Shown one piece after another: positions 29,620-39,639 of a stretch of 64,000 bases of DNA. Each line of letters begins with the position of its first letter. Position 1 is the stretch's first letter. Source of the stretch: Methanofervidicoccus sp. A16 (GTDB lineage Archaea > AGJL01 > Methanococci > Methanococcales > Methanococcaceae); the NCBI RefSeq assembly GCF_003351865.1, contig NZ_CP022242.1, forward strand, positions 806,001 to 870,000. The letters are read 5' to 3'. The notes under the pieces were generated by a model that saw nothing but the letters and a program-made list of their open reading frames with translations, made no database searches and was not told where the DNA came from. The translations under genes were made by a program, and so were the position numbers.

Positions 29620-30753
29620 CTACTGCAGATTACACTCTAAATTACAGGGATGTATAAAGCCTCCCCTTATCATAAGATCTGCCAAAACTATGGCAACTAC
29701 AGACTCCAATACAGGTATTACTCTTGGTAGAATAATAGGATCATGCCTTCCCTCTATCTCAATATCTACTTCCTCTCCAGTCTTTAAATTTACAGTCCTC
29801 TGAGGTTTAGATATAGATGGAGTAGGTTTAACTGCAACCCTTAGAACTAGAGGAGTGCCACAACTGATACCTGCCAGTATTCCTCCACAGTTGTTGGTCT
29901 TCAGATGTATCTCCTTGTTGTAGTAGATATACTGGTCGTTCATCTCACTGCCGTAGAGTTCAGATGATTGAAATCCCCTTCCTATCTCCACACCTTTAAT
30001 GGCATTTACACTCATAATTCCTCCTGCTAACTCTCCACTTAACTTGGAGAACAGAGGATTTCCCACACCTACAGGGACATTCAACGCAACTAACTCCACC
30101 ACACCTCCTACACTGTCTCCTCTCTCCATAGCCTCCTTAACGTACTCTACCATCTCCTGGGCATTTGAGGATGGACATCTAAGGGGATCACCTTCTATTC
30201 TCTCAACAACCTTATCTATATCCTCGATGTTAAACACCTCTGGATTAGAGTAGTAGTTAAAATCCCCCTCGATCTTCCCAACCTTCACAGTGTACCCAAC
30301 TATCCTGATGTTGTAGGTATATTCTAACAGTTTCTTTGCAACACTCCCCCCAATTACAAGTCCCACTGTAGTTCTACCACTTGCCCTCCCCCCTCCCCTG
30401 TAGTCGTAGTTACCGTACTTCTTATAGTACGTATAGTCTCCATGTCCAGGTCTCGGTGTATATCTCAACTTACTGTAATCCTTAGATCTCTGATCTCTGT
30501 TATACACTAATGCAGATATAGGGGTACCTGTAGTTCTACCTTCAAAGACACCTGAGAGTATCTCCACCTTATCAGGTTCCCTTCTAGGTGTAGAGAATAT
30601 ACTGTATCCCGGCCTTCTCCTGTTCAACTCCCTCTGAATATCCTCCTCCGAGAGAGGGAGGTTACTTGGACAGCCATCTATCACAGCCCCAAGTGCTTTC
30701 CCATGACTCTCCCCCCAGGTTGTAACCCTAAAAGTTTTCCCTAAGGTGTTCAT
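29620..30753 (-). CDS. aroC: Chorismate synthase
   Basis: 377 residues. It converts EPSP to chorismate with reduced flavin, the last common step of aromatic amino acid synthesis. Signatures are TTWGESHGKALGAVIDGCPS, RRPGYSIFSTPRREPD, DYRGGGRASGRTTVGLV and the C-terminal GRHDPIILPRVIPVLES. The start is ATG 30753. Length and motifs are complete. Confidence 0.96.
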   Translation of the reverse strand: MNTLGKTFRVTTWGESHGKALGAVIDGCPSNLPLSEEDIQRELNRRRPGYSIFSTPRREPDKVEILSGVFEGRTTGTPISALVYNRDQRSKDYSKLRYTPRPGHGDYTYYKKYGNYDYRGGGRASGRTTVGLVIGGSVAKKLLEYTYNIRIVGYTVKVGKIEGDFNYYSNPEVFNIEDIDKVVERIEGDPLRCPSSNAQEMVEYVKEAMERGDSVGGVVELVALNVPVGVGNPLFSKLSGELAGGIMSVNAIKGVEIGRGFQSSELYGSEMNDQYIYYNKEIHLKTNNCGGILAGISCGTPLVLRVAVKPTPSISKPQRTVNLKTGEEVDIEIEGRHDPIILPRVIPVLESVVAIVLADLMIRGGFIHPCNLECNLQ

Positions 30754-30926
30754 ATTACCACATATTTTTAACTCTTTCTAAATCTCTCTAGTACTCAGTA
30801 TAAGGTAGGAGATAAGGACTAAAAATTTTTTTATTATTTTTATAATTATTATTTTTTATCAGTGATGGATAGTTATTGTTTAGTTTTTAAAAAGTTTTGT
30901 TCATAACTAGTGTGTTGGATTTTACA
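30754..30926. other. aroC upstream DNA
   Basis: AT-rich region containing the aroC promoter on the minus strand; no clear single TATA box was chosen and no repeat end was seen. Confidence 0.35.
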
Positions 30927-31350
30927 ATATAACGAAATAAAATAGATGGTACGAATCTCGGAAGGTTCAGGAATCAAGCCTATAGGCTGGATTCTCCAAA
31001 GGGTAAGGATTCCAGAAATATTGGGAATTTTATCCTGGGAATAATTACATCAAAAGTACGAATTTTATCCGGTTTTTACGATGTACCTTATAATAAAACA
31101 AAATAGGTAGTAATAATTTCGGAAAATTAATAGTTTTACTCCCAATATAATTGCATCAAAAGTACAGATTTCGTCAAATTTTAGAATTTTGAGAGAAAAA
31201 ATCTCGGGACTAATTTTTTGGAGATACGAATTTCGCTGGAAAAATGGAATTTTATATTATAAGAAAATAGAGTAAGTTATTTTATATTATAATAGAACAA
31301 AATGAGGAGCGTAATTTGGAGAATTTTAGTAATTACCATATAACAATAGA
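30927..31350. repeat. Degenerate direct repeats of about 100-165 bp
   Basis: Related phrases recur in the same order. TATAACGAAATAAAATAGATGG (about 30928), TATAATAAAACAAAATAGG (about 31089) and TATAATAGAACAAAATGAGG (about 31288) each begin a unit. Units one and two also share CATCAAAAGTACGAATTTTA (about 31049) and CATCAAAAGTACAGATTTCG (about 31153). The base composition is less T-rich than nearby gaps. No open frame crosses it, and the terminal motifs of the F families are absent. Confidence 0.5.
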
Positions 31351-31366
31351 GAATAATACCTTTTCT

Positions 31367-32938
31367 TCAACTCTCCCAAAACTCGTTGTAAAAGAGTTCA
31401 AAATCTTGAACATACTTCTTACCTATCCTTAGGGCGATCTCAGCCTTCTGAAGTTCCCTACCTATATAAGCAGCATGATCCATCATTCCAATAAAGTTCT
31501 CCCTTATAAGGGTATCGTATATCTCCTTGGCCCTTCTCCCTTTAACAATACATATAGGTTTCTTCCTCCTATCAAAGACGATCACTACTATATACTTATT
31601 CTCCCTGTCTAACTCTATCTTAAAACTAACCCTATCTAACACTACTTTTGAATTCTCCTCGGCAAATATAACAGGCACATCGTAGTTTTTATATGTTGTA
31701 ATCTCATCGAACTTCTTATCCTTGTAGTTTATCAGGTGAAATCCTACATCCTTCGGTATGGAGTTCCTTATCTTTGCTAAGAACATCATCTTCGAGGCTA
31801 TCTTCAACTCCCTTATGGAAAACCTACACTTAGAGGACGCCTCTGGAGTAAACAGTATATTGGCACCAACCTCAGATCCTATGGCAGTAAGGAGGGCATT
31901 AACCCCGTTACTGTCAGCATCAAACAACTCACTTACGTTACCTACACCGAAGAACGTTGGTATTTTATTCCTCTCCTTGAAGATCTTATAGGCAATTACA
32001 CTCTCTACGAAGTTGTTATTTATAGGCTCTAATATTAGATCTCCAACAACTTTTATACCCTCCTCTATCAACCTACTTATATTCCTCTCCAACATCTCCA
32101 CCCTCTCCATTGCACCTTTAGGTACTATATTCAACTTATAGTTTGTAGGAAGCACCACTGGGACGGTATTACCATCCTTCAGATAAGGTAGTAGTTCCTC
32201 CAAATTCCCTCCATCTACGCTAAGTATCATATCTACGTCTAACTTTATACCCTGAATCAACTCCTTAATGTTCATGGTGTCTATACTGACAGGTTTATCT
32301 GTGATATCCCTGACTATCTTTAAGATCCTTCTTAAATCCTGGGAGTGATCTTCGTTGGACACCATCCCCAGATCTATCATATCCGCCCCACTCTCTATGT
32401 AGTAAATAATCCTCTTTTCCAACTCCTTATCCTTCAACCATGGTACATGGACTATCTCTCCAAGTACCCTCATAGGGTAGTTATCTCCAACCTTCAGAGA
32501 ACCTATCTTAATATCTCCAGAAGATAGGGGCTTTTCCTCGTACTCCCTTATTAGATTCTCTGCCTCCTCCCTTAGGTACTTCAATATCTGGGCATCTGCA
32601 TAATCCTTAGTAGATAGTTCTATACTCTCCAAGTTATCTAACAGTAACGGAATATCCGAAGCCTCCCTCGTTGATTTATAGCACCTTATCCCAGTCTCCT
32701 CCTCAACTACCTTTAAGTCATGCCTAATTAGTCCAGTAACCAGTACAAAATCGTATATCTCTGAAAGTGGTTTATTGAACCTTTTCTCCAGGGATCTTAT
32801 CTCCCTTATTATCATCCTCGGTGTTAAAAATGCGGCGATGGAGATGTCAGCCATATGTACATCTACGTAGTTATACTTTTTTACAGTTTCCTTTACCCTT
32901 TGATAGGCCTGTTTTCCAGTAATTATAAGTATCCTCAT
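31367..32938 (-). CDS. Dihydropteroate synthase-like protein (archaeal, TIGR00284 type)
   Basis: 523 residues. The middle region (about 155-400) is a pterin-binding TIM barrel: ESGADMIDLGMVSNEDHSQD, KPVSIDTMNIKELIQ, MILSVDGGNLEEL and VVGDLILEPINNNF parallel dihydropteroate synthase strands. An extra N-terminal domain (MRILIITGKQAYQRVKETV, FVLVTGLIRHDLK) and a C-terminal domain are specific to the archaeal family. A role in tetrahydromethanopterin synthesis is commonly proposed; the exact reaction is not shown by the sequence. It stands alone. Confidence 0.82.
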   Translation of the reverse strand: MRILIITGKQAYQRVKETVKKYNYVDVHMADISIAAFLTPRMIIREIRSLEKRFNKPLSEIYDFVLVTGLIRHDLKVVEEETGIRCYKSTREASDIPLLLDNLESIELSTKDYADAQILKYLREEAENLIREYEEKPLSSGDIKIGSLKVGDNYPMRVLGEIVHVPWLKDKELEKRIIYYIESGADMIDLGMVSNEDHSQDLRRILKIVRDITDKPVSIDTMNIKELIQGIKLDVDMILSVDGGNLEELLPYLKDGNTVPVVLPTNYKLNIVPKGAMERVEMLERNISRLIEEGIKVVGDLILEPINNNFVESVIAYKIFKERNKIPTFFGVGNVSELFDADSNGVNALLTAIGSEVGANILFTPEASSKCRFSIRELKIASKMMFLAKIRNSIPKDVGFHLINYKDKKFDEITTYKNYDVPVIFAEENSKVVLDRVSFKIELDRENKYIVVIVFDRRKKPICIVKGRRAKEIYDTLIRENFIGMMDHAAYIGRELQKAEIALRIGKKYVQDFELFYNEFWES

Positions 32939-33106
32939 AGTTTAAACCGTTTAAATCATTTTTTACCTTAACCGAATATTTTATATATTAGTAAGTTTTA
33001 CTATTGTAGGATATTTTAACAAAAACTATTTTTATTATTATAATAATAATTAATTTTTAATTAATTATATTTTTTATCCATTTTTATAGCCTTAGGAGGT
33101 GTCTCT

Positions 33107-33607
33107 GTGGAAAAGGGGAAAGTAAGTAGTGGTTTTATACATCCTTCTCTACCAAATACTCTCTCCTTAGTTGCTGGGAGCGGTGAGGGGAGTAATCCAT
33201 TGAATGCCTTCGATAGGGCACTTCTTAATGCAGGAGTAGGTAATCTAAATTTAATCAGGATTAGTAGTATCGTACCACCTAAGGTGGATATCATCCCACT
33301 GCCTAAGATACCTATGGGTTCCCTGGTACCAATAGCCTATGGATATCACACAAGTGATATAAAAGGAGAGACAATAGCGGCAGCAGTTAGCGTTGCCCTT
33401 CCAAAGGATAAGGAGTTATGTGGTCTTATAATGGAGTACGAAGGCGTCTGTAGTAAAAGGGAGGCAGAAAATAAGGTTGTTGAAATGGCGAAAGAAGGAT
33501 TTGAGATGAGAGGTTGGGAAATCGACAAAATAATCTCCATATCTTCAGAGCATACTGTAGAAAAGGTAGGATGTGCCTTTGCAGGGGCAGTTCTATGGTA
33601 TAAGTAA
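33107..33607 (+). CDS. pdaD: Pyruvoyl-dependent arginine decarboxylase
   Basis: 166 residues. It decarboxylates arginine to agmatine, the start of archaeal polyamine synthesis. The proenzyme cleaves itself between two serines in [10 protein letters not shown] (S53/S54 here), producing the pyruvoyl cofactor. Other conserved parts are [32 protein letters not shown] and [19 protein letters not shown]. The start is GTG 33107 six bases after GGAGGTG. It heads a cluster with speD and speE; an agmatinase gene is not in the window. Confidence 0.95.
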   Translation: MEKGKVSSGFIHPSLPNTLSLVAGSGEGSNPLNAFDRALLNAGVGNLNLIRISSIVPPKVDIIPLPKIPMGSLVPIAYGYHTSDIKGETIAAAVSVALPKDKELCGLIMEYEGVCSKREAENKVVEMAKEGFEMRGWEIDKIISISSEHTVEKVGCAFAGAVLWYK

Positions 33608-33714
33608 AATAAGGAGTAAGTTTTTAAAATAAAATTAAAAATAATAGTTAAAAATTTATTATAAGAAGATTATTATTAAGATAAAAATTATAAAATTTTA
33701 AGGGGGTGAGACTA

Positions 33715-34068
33715 TTGAAACACTTAGGAAAACACCTAATATTGGAACTTTGGGGTTGTGACAGTAGGGCTCTCGACGATCAGGAGGGTATTGAGAGGAT
33801 GTTAGTAGATGCTGTAAAGGCCTGTGGGGCTACTTTGATATGTGTGAAAACACATAAATTCTCCCCCCAGGGAGTTACAGGAGTTGCAGTTTTAGCGGAG
33901 AGTCATATATCTATCCATACCTGGCCTGAATTGGGATACGCTGCAATGGATGTATTCACCTGTGGCGAGCATGTGAATCCAGAGGATGCTATACCTACTA
34001 TAAAGTCCTTCCTGAAACCAACTAACTTTGAGGTAATAGATATAAAGAGGGGCAATATAGTGGATTGA
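33715..34068 (+). CDS. speD: S-adenosylmethionine decarboxylase proenzyme
   Basis: 117 residues from TTG 33715, which lies at a good distance after AGGGGGTGAG; GTG 33706 would place the start inside the ribosome binding site. The enzyme makes decarboxylated AdoMet, the aminopropyl donor for spermidine. The self-cleavage site is E62-S63 in [14 protein letters not shown]; His68 and Cys83 (FTCGEH) are the other catalytic residues. It lies between pdaD and speE, so the operon codes for consecutive steps. Confidence 0.94.
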   Translation: MKHLGKHLILELWGCDSRALDDQEGIERMLVDAVKACGATLICVKTHKFSPQGVTGVAVLAESHISIHTWPELGYAAMDVFTCGEHVNPEDAIPTIKSFLKPTNFEVIDIKRGNIVD

Positions 34069-34105
34069 CTATCAATTATCCACAGGAACAGATCGGAGGG
34101 ATACT

Positions 34106-34963
34106 TTGCCCTGTGAGTTATGGTTCTCAGAGTATCAGACGAAGGATCTCAAGTTATCTGCTAAGGTAAAGGATGTCCTATTTACGGGAAGATCTAAGTA
34201 TCAGGAGATACAGATATTGGATACTGTTACATTTGGTAGGGCACTTATACTGGATAACACATTTCAAACCACAGAAAAGGATGAGTTCATATACCATGAA
34301 CTTATAACCCATCCTGCCATGTTTACCCATCCAGATCCTAAGAAGGTTTTAGTTATTGGAGGGGGAGATGGAGGTACTGTAAGGGAGGTCCTTAAACACG
34401 ATACCGTTGAGAGGGTGGATTTTGTAGAGTTAGATGAGATGGTTGTAGAGGTCTGTAAGAAGTATCTCCCTACCCTCAGTTGCCAGATAGACAACGAAAA
34501 GGTAAATACTATATTTACAGATGGGATAGAGTACGTTGCTAAATGTAAGGAGAAGTACGACGTTATCATCGTCGATTGTCCAGATCCAGTGGGTCCTGCA
34601 AAGGGCCTCTTTGAGAAGGACTTCTACAAGAATTTATACAAGTGTTTAGGGGAAGATGGGGTAATGGTACAGCAGACAGAGAGCCCTATATTCAACAGGG
34701 ATCTCATCTTCAACATTAAAAAGTACTTAGAAGATGCAGGGTTCAACATTGTGAAACTTATGGTTTATGCAATACCAACCTATCCAAGTGGGTTCTGGAG
34801 TTTCACATTGGCCTCGAAGAGATACGATCCTTTAGAGGTGCCTCCTGAAAAGATTAAGGAGAGACTTAAGAAGATGGAGACTAAGTACTACGATGAGGAT
34901 GTCCATCGAGGTGTATTTTTGGCGGTACCTAAGTTTTTGAAGGAAAATATTCCTGTGTTTTAA
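34106..34963 (+). CDS. speE: Spermidine synthase / aminopropyltransferase
   Basis: 285 residues. It transfers the aminopropyl group from decarboxylated AdoMet to a diamine or agmatine. The nucleotide-binding motif VLVIGGGDGGTVREVL is at residues 82-96, the acidic loop DFVELDEMVVEV follows, and the catalytic Asp is in IIVDCPDPVGPAKGLF. The start is TTG 34106, five bases after GGAGGG. It is the last gene of the polyamine cluster. Confidence 0.93.
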   Translation: MPCELWFSEYQTKDLKLSAKVKDVLFTGRSKYQEIQILDTVTFGRALILDNTFQTTEKDEFIYHELITHPAMFTHPDPKKVLVIGGGDGGTVREVLKHDTVERVDFVELDEMVVEVCKKYLPTLSCQIDNEKVNTIFTDGIEYVAKCKEKYDVIIVDCPDPVGPAKGLFEKDFYKNLYKCLGEDGVMVQQTESPIFNRDLIFNIKKYLEDAGFNIVKLMVYAIPTYPSGFWSFTLASKRYDPLEVPPEKIKERLKKMETKYYDEDVHRGVFLAVPKFLKENIPVF

Positions 34964-35347
34964 AAAAAGATTAATATATTTATTTCCCCTCTCTCTACCT
35001 TATCTTTACCAATATTATTTTTCTTTAAGTTCCCTCTCTAAGAAATATATAAAATATCTGAGTAATAATATACTAATCCTAATACTAATCCTAGATCTTA
35101 GAACTATCGACAGTTAGATAAATCAAGACACTAGGAGCAAAATAGGGTATAGATCATCATTACAGTATTTGCAAGGAGATATACCACGGGGCGTTAAAAA
35201 CTCCTTTTTTTCTTTTCTTATCTCCTTGTAGCCTTCTTTATGCCCTCCAATGATCTCTCTTCTGTCGTTTTCTTATTCTTTTCTGATTACTACTTTCTCA
35301 TATTTTTCTTATATTTATTAAAAAATTTTTTATGTAAAAGAGTAAAA
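34964..35347. other. Intergenic DNA with two potential stem-loops before 7S RNA
   Basis: Two inverted repeats stand out. TCCTAG (35089-35094) pairs with CTAGGA (35131-35136) around an inner AACT/AGTT. CAAGGAGATA (35172-35181) pairs with TATCTCCTTG (35219-35228), with a T-run in the loop. These could be a terminator of the polyamine operon or a small structured RNA. No gene is seen. Confidence 0.4.
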
Positions 35348-35357
35348 TTTATATATC
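35348..35357 (+). promoter_or_regulatory. TATA box of the 7S RNA gene
   Basis: TTTATATAT within an AAAATTTATATATCAC context lies about 27-30 bp before the expected RNA 5' end at 35381, the spacing usual for archaeal promoters. Confidence 0.65.
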
Positions 35358-35380
35358 ACCTTATACAAATAATTATCTGT

Positions 35381-35690
35381 GGCTAGGCCGGGGGGTTAGG
35401 CGTCCCCTGTAACCCGAAATCGCCTTATGCGGGGGCCGAAAACTTGGGGGCGGCATGGGTCTTCTCTACCCATCCCTAAGTCCTACGATGACATTTCGTC
35501 CTGTGGGGTAAGACGGTGGAGGGGCCTACTTCGGAGGAAGTAGGTAACCTCCTTTACCTACCGAACCCCGTCAGGCCCGGAAGGGAGCAGCGGTAGGTAG
35601 GACGTCGACGCTCACAGGGGAGCGGAATGGAGTAGGACTTGGGGGACAATGGGTAGAGGAGGCCCATGTCCACCCCAAGGAAGCCACACA
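35381..35690 (+). ncRNA. ffs: 7S RNA of the signal recognition particle
   Basis: About 310 nt of strongly GC-rich sequence in AT-rich surroundings. The 5' end GGCTAGGCCGGGG can pair with the 3' end CCACCCCAAGGAAGCC, closing the Alu-domain helix. The S domain shows the diagnostic GTCAGGCCCGGAAGGGAGCAG with its GGAG-type tetraloop and asymmetric loop, where SRP54 and SRP19 bind. Transcription probably ends in the T-run at 35691-35696. Confidence 0.96.
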
Positions 35691-35696
35691 TTTTTT
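35691..35696 (+). terminator. Oligo-T terminator after 7S RNA
   Basis: Six T directly follow the closing helix of the 7S RNA, the usual archaeal termination signal. Confidence 0.5.
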
Positions 35697-35891
35697 ATTG
35701 TTAACAAAGATTTATATATTTAAATAAATAATTTTTATTTTTAGTATTTTAACCAATAAATTAAAATACAATCCTAATTTCATCAAAAGTATTTAATAAA
35801 TATTGATAATTAATTATAGGACTATAAAATAAACAGATGGATTTTCCTAAGTTATTATTGAAGATTGTGGAGGGGGAAATTTCTCAAAATA

Positions 35892-35909
35892 TTTTCTAAC
35901 GTTAGAAAA
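35892..35909. promoter_or_regulatory. Perfect 18-bp palindrome at the cimA promoter
   Basis: TTTTCTAACGTTAGAAAA is exactly palindromic. It directly abuts and partly overlaps the BRE/TATA sequence AAATTATATATAATA (35908-35922), about 70 bp before the cimA start. A dimeric regulator bound here would interfere with TBP/TFB, so repression is the likely mode. Confidence 0.6.
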
Positions 35910-35976
35910 ATTATATATAATAATCTATAAACTATCTTAAACACTGTTTATAAAAACCTATTAAAAAGTGATCTCT

Positions 35977-37452
35977 ATGGTAAAGATCTTAGACACTACT
36001 TTGAGAGATGGAGAACAAACTCCAGGGGTATCTCTAAGTCCCCATGAGAAGTTAGAGATAGCCATAAAACTTGACGACTTAGGAGTAGATATAATAGAGG
36101 CTGGAAGTGCTATAACCTCTAAAGGAGAGAGGGAAGGAATAAAGGCTATAACCTCCCAGGGGTTAAATGCTGAAATATGTTCCTTTGCCAGGGCCATGAC
36201 TGTGGATATAGACTACGCCTTAGAGTGTGATGTAGATAGTGTCCACCTCGTAGTCCCTGTATCAGATATACATATTAAGTACAAACTGAGAAAAACAAGA
36301 GAGGAAACCCTTAAATGTGCACTGGATGCTGTAGAGTATGCCAAGGATCATGGTCTAATTGTAGAGCTATCGGGAGAGGATGCTACCAGGAGCGATGTTG
36401 ACTTTCTAATAGAGTTGTTTAAGAAGGGAGTAGAGGTTGGTGCAGACAGGGTCTGTATATGTGATACTGTGGGGGTACTTACTCCAGAGAGATCCTACGA
36501 CCTCTTTAAGAGGATAAGTGAGGAGATACCTGTACCTGTATCTGCCCACTGTCATAACGACTTCGGTATGGCAACTGCAAACACCATATCTGCAATAAGA
36601 GGAGGTGCCCAGGAGTGTCATCTAACTATCAACGGTATAGGAGAGAGGGCTGGAAATACCTCCTTAGAGGAGGTTGTAATGGCACTCCATATACTTTACA
36701 ACATCAAGACGAATATAAAGACTGAGAAACTTTACGAGGTATCAAGGTTAGTATCTAGAATTATGAAGATACCTGTTCCTCCAAATAAGGCGATAGTGGG
36801 GGACAACGCCTTTGCCCATGAGGCAGGGATACATGTAGATGGACTTATAAAGAACAGTCAGACTTACGAGCCTATACCTCCTGAGATGGTTGGAAACAGG
36901 AGGAGAATCATACTTGGGAAACACAGTGGTAAGGCTGCACTTAAGTACAAGTTGGATCTTATGGGCATATCACTAAGTAAGGAGGAGTTTGAGAAGGTGT
37001 ATGAGAGGATAAAGAACCTTGGAGATCTTGGTAAATATATATCTGATGTAGATCTTAAAACTATAATAAACGAGGTTAGAGGAGAGTCCCCTGAAAGAAA
37101 GATACAATTAGATGAACTTACAGTGGTATCAGGTAATAAGATAACACCTGTTGCATCTATTAGATTGAAGTTCTCTGGAGATAGGAAAGAGGAACAACTT
37201 ATAGAGACATCCTTTGGTGTAGGTCCAGTGGATGCGGCGATAAATGCCATCAGGAAGGCTTTAAGTAGTGTTGCAGATATAACCCTTGAGGAGTATCACG
37301 TTAGATCCATAGGTAGTGGAACAGATGCCTTCGTAGAGGTAACAGTTAAACTTAGGAGAGGACATGAGGTAGTAGAGGTCAAGAGCCAACAGGAGGATAT
37401 AATAAGGGCTTCAGTGGATGCAATGATGGAAGGTATAAATCTCCTTATTTAA
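35977..37452 (+). CDS. cimA: (R)-citramalate synthase
   Basis: 491 residues from ATG 35977; GTG 35968 lies in the ribosome binding region. It belongs to the isopropylmalate/homocitrate/citramalate synthase family: DTTLRDGEQTPGVSLSP, then the metal site AHCHNDFGMATANT, INGIGERAGNTSLEEVVMAL and the C-terminal LeuA-type regulatory domain (about 370-491, FGVGPVDAAINAIRKAL). The segment DVDSVHLVVPVSDIHIKYKL, the length and the overall match to my memory of Methanocaldococcus MJ1392 favour CimA over LeuA or AksA. It makes citramalate from pyruvate and acetyl-CoA for isoleucine synthesis. Confidence 0.85.
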   Translation: MVKILDTTLRDGEQTPGVSLSPHEKLEIAIKLDDLGVDIIEAGSAITSKGEREGIKAITSQGLNAEICSFARAMTVDIDYALECDVDSVHLVVPVSDIHIKYKLRKTREETLKCALDAVEYAKDHGLIVELSGEDATRSDVDFLIELFKKGVEVGADRVCICDTVGVLTPERSYDLFKRISEEIPVPVSAHCHNDFGMATANTISAIRGGAQECHLTINGIGERAGNTSLEEVVMALHILYNIKTNIKTEKLYEVSRLVSRIMKIPVPPNKAIVGDNAFAHEAGIHVDGLIKNSQTYEPIPPEMVGNRRRIILGKHSGKAALKYKLDLMGISLSKEEFEKVYERIKNLGDLGKYISDVDLKTIINEVRGESPERKIQLDELTVVSGNKITPVASIRLKFSGDRKEEQLIETSFGVGPVDAAINAIRKALSSVADITLEEYHVRSIGSGTDAFVEVTVKLRRGHEVVEVKSQQEDIIRASVDAMMEGINLLI

Positions 37453-37522
37453 AAAATTTTAAAAATAGTTGTCGGGAATAAAACGTTTTAAAAAAAAAGA
37501 TAAAAAAACTTCTAGAAAGAAA

Positions 37523-37560
37523 GATTAACAGAAAGGCTCTATCCCATCTCTTCAGTGCAA
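37523..37560 (+). repeat. Solo copy of an F3-core-like motif
   Basis: GATTAACAGAAAGGCTCTAT followed by CCCATCTCTTCAGTGC resembles motifs near 50102 and (reverse strand) 28695 and 45970, and the interior of the F3 element at 768-790. Terminal inverted repeats are not seen around it. Confidence 0.35.
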
Positions 37561-37687
37561 ATATAGGCTAAGAAATAAGAGTTTATTTTATTTTTTTATC
37601 TGATTAGATCTTTATAAGTTTAGGACTATTTTATAATTTACTCTCTTTTTTATAATAATTATTATAATAAGTATATTCATTTTTAAA

Positions 37688-38158
37688 TTATCTTTTCTGA
37701 TAGATACCAGAGTAGGTACCAACTACACCACTACACTTAATAAAGAGGATCTGGGCAATCCTTGCATATCTGTAGAGTGTAATTGGATTCATCACATTTA
37801 AAAGATACTCAGGATATCCTTCATATCCAGGGTCATGAACTGCAGTATATAAGGTACATCCCATCCTTAAGAGACTACTCCTTGGATAGACTAGGGCGGC
37901 CATATCTTCAGGCACCTTTACCTTATCTGCCACTTTTATAAGATAAATCCCTTTATCTAGGGAAATCTTGATATCGTCTTCTGAGGAAAATATCCTCCTG
38001 TAATTTGGAAGTTTTCTCTTATTATTACTGTAGTCGAGAACTCCCTCTCCCTCAATCTTATATATACTTCCAACCCTTAGATCTATACCACACTGTTGTA
38101 CCTGTGTATCGTCCAATATTTCTACAAATTTTCTAGATATCTTAGGTCCTAGGATCAT
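37688..38158 (-). CDS. dut: dUTPase / dCTP deaminase family protein
   Basis: 156 residues, the length of the methanococcal dUTPase MJ1102. It hydrolyses dUTP to dUMP and keeps uracil out of DNA. Family motifs are QQCGIDLRVGSIYKIE at the N-terminus, ALVYPRSSLLRMGCTLYTAVHDPGYEG in the middle (the trimer active site) and a C-terminal GTYSGIYQKR tail. Two adjacent ATG codons (38161, 38158) are possible; the second is better spaced from AGGGA. It is divergent from adkA. Confidence 0.82.
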   Translation of the reverse strand: MILGPKISRKFVEILDDTQVQQCGIDLRVGSIYKIEGEGVLDYSNNKRKLPNYRRIFSSEDDIKISLDKGIYLIKVADKVKVPEDMAALVYPRSSLLRMGCTLYTAVHDPGYEGYPEYLLNVMNPITLYRYARIAQILFIKCSGVVGTYSGIYQKR

Positions 38159-38341
38159 CATTTATCCCTTGTAGTTTAAATAGTTTTTATTGTAATTTTA
38201 TAGAATTATAACTTATATAACGAATAATAATTAAAAGTTATAGAACTTTATATATATAAGAAAAATAAAAAAAGCAAAATTTCTGTTATTATTTCTTATC
38301 TTAAATGTTTTTGAGATTTTACAACATTTAATAAAAAATAA

Positions 38342-38980
<639 letters not shown>

Positions 38981-39023
38981 TTCTTTTTTACTCTTTTTTC
39001 TTATAAATACTGAGGAGGTAAAG

Positions 39024-39629
39024 ATGTTTGAGATATTACATGTTATCGTAGGTGCCTACTATAAAACTATGGATATGTTGTTTATGCCCATTATAATAAA
39101 CACCCATCCTGCCCTCGCTATACTTATAATATCCTTTATAGTATCTTTTATTATTACACTGGCTACTAAGTTATTGGTTGATCAGAAGAGGATGGAAGAG
39201 ATTAGAGAGAAAATTAAAGAGTTTCAGGTGAAGATAAGGAAGGCTTCTAAGGATCCAGAACTTATGAAAGAGATAGAGAAGGAACAGGAAGAAATAATGA
39301 AGATTCAGATGGAAATGATGAGGATGAGTTTTAAACCTATGATATACACCTGGATACCTATTATAGCTATTTTCGCCTATTTGAAACATGTCTACGATTA
39401 CAACGGGGTGTTGCATACCTTAGATCCTACCTGGAACGGAGTGGTAGTTTATCTCCCTCCTATCCTCTCTAAGTTATTACTAGTGCCCTTCTTCCACTGG
39501 TTAGGGGGTTTGTTCTATAAGGGTGGATTTGGTATAGTCTCAGACTATGCCCTTGGATGGCTTGGATGGTATATAGTATGTTCAATGGCTACATCCACTG
39601 TTTTGAGGAAGGTGATGGGTGTAAAGTAA
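39024..39629 (+). CDS. DUF106 membrane protein (EMC3/YidC-like insertase)
   Basis: 201 residues with three or more membrane helices: [21 protein letters not shown] (about 29-49), [15 protein letters not shown] (about 106-120) and a C-terminal [19 protein letters not shown] long basic coiled-coil (about 52-95, rich in KE and EI) separates the first two, as in archaeal YidC-like proteins of the Oxa1/EMC3 superfamily. Such proteins help insert membrane proteins. It follows adkA, as in related archaea. Confidence 0.87.
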   Translation: MFEILHVIVGAYYKTMDMLFMPIIINTHPALAILIISFIVSFIITLATKLLVDQKRMEEIREKIKEFQVKIRKASKDPELMKEIEKEQEEIMKIQMEMMRMSFKPMIYTWIPIIAIFAYLKHVYDYNGVLHTLDPTWNGVVVYLPPILSKLLLVPFFHWLGGLFYKGGFGIVSDYALGWLGWYIVCSMATSTVLRKVMGVK

Positions 39630-39639
39630 AAGGGATAGT

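Noticed and set aside
30960-31030. Possible tRNA near GGTTCAGGAATCAAGCC
   Set aside because: No acceptor stem, anticodon arm or TTCGAATC-type T loop can be arranged.
35968-37452. 2-isopropylmalate synthase (leuA) or homocitrate synthase (aksA)
   Set aside because: The DVDSVHLVVPVSD segment, 491-residue length and overall match to remembered MJ1392 point to citramalate synthase; a substrate test would decide.
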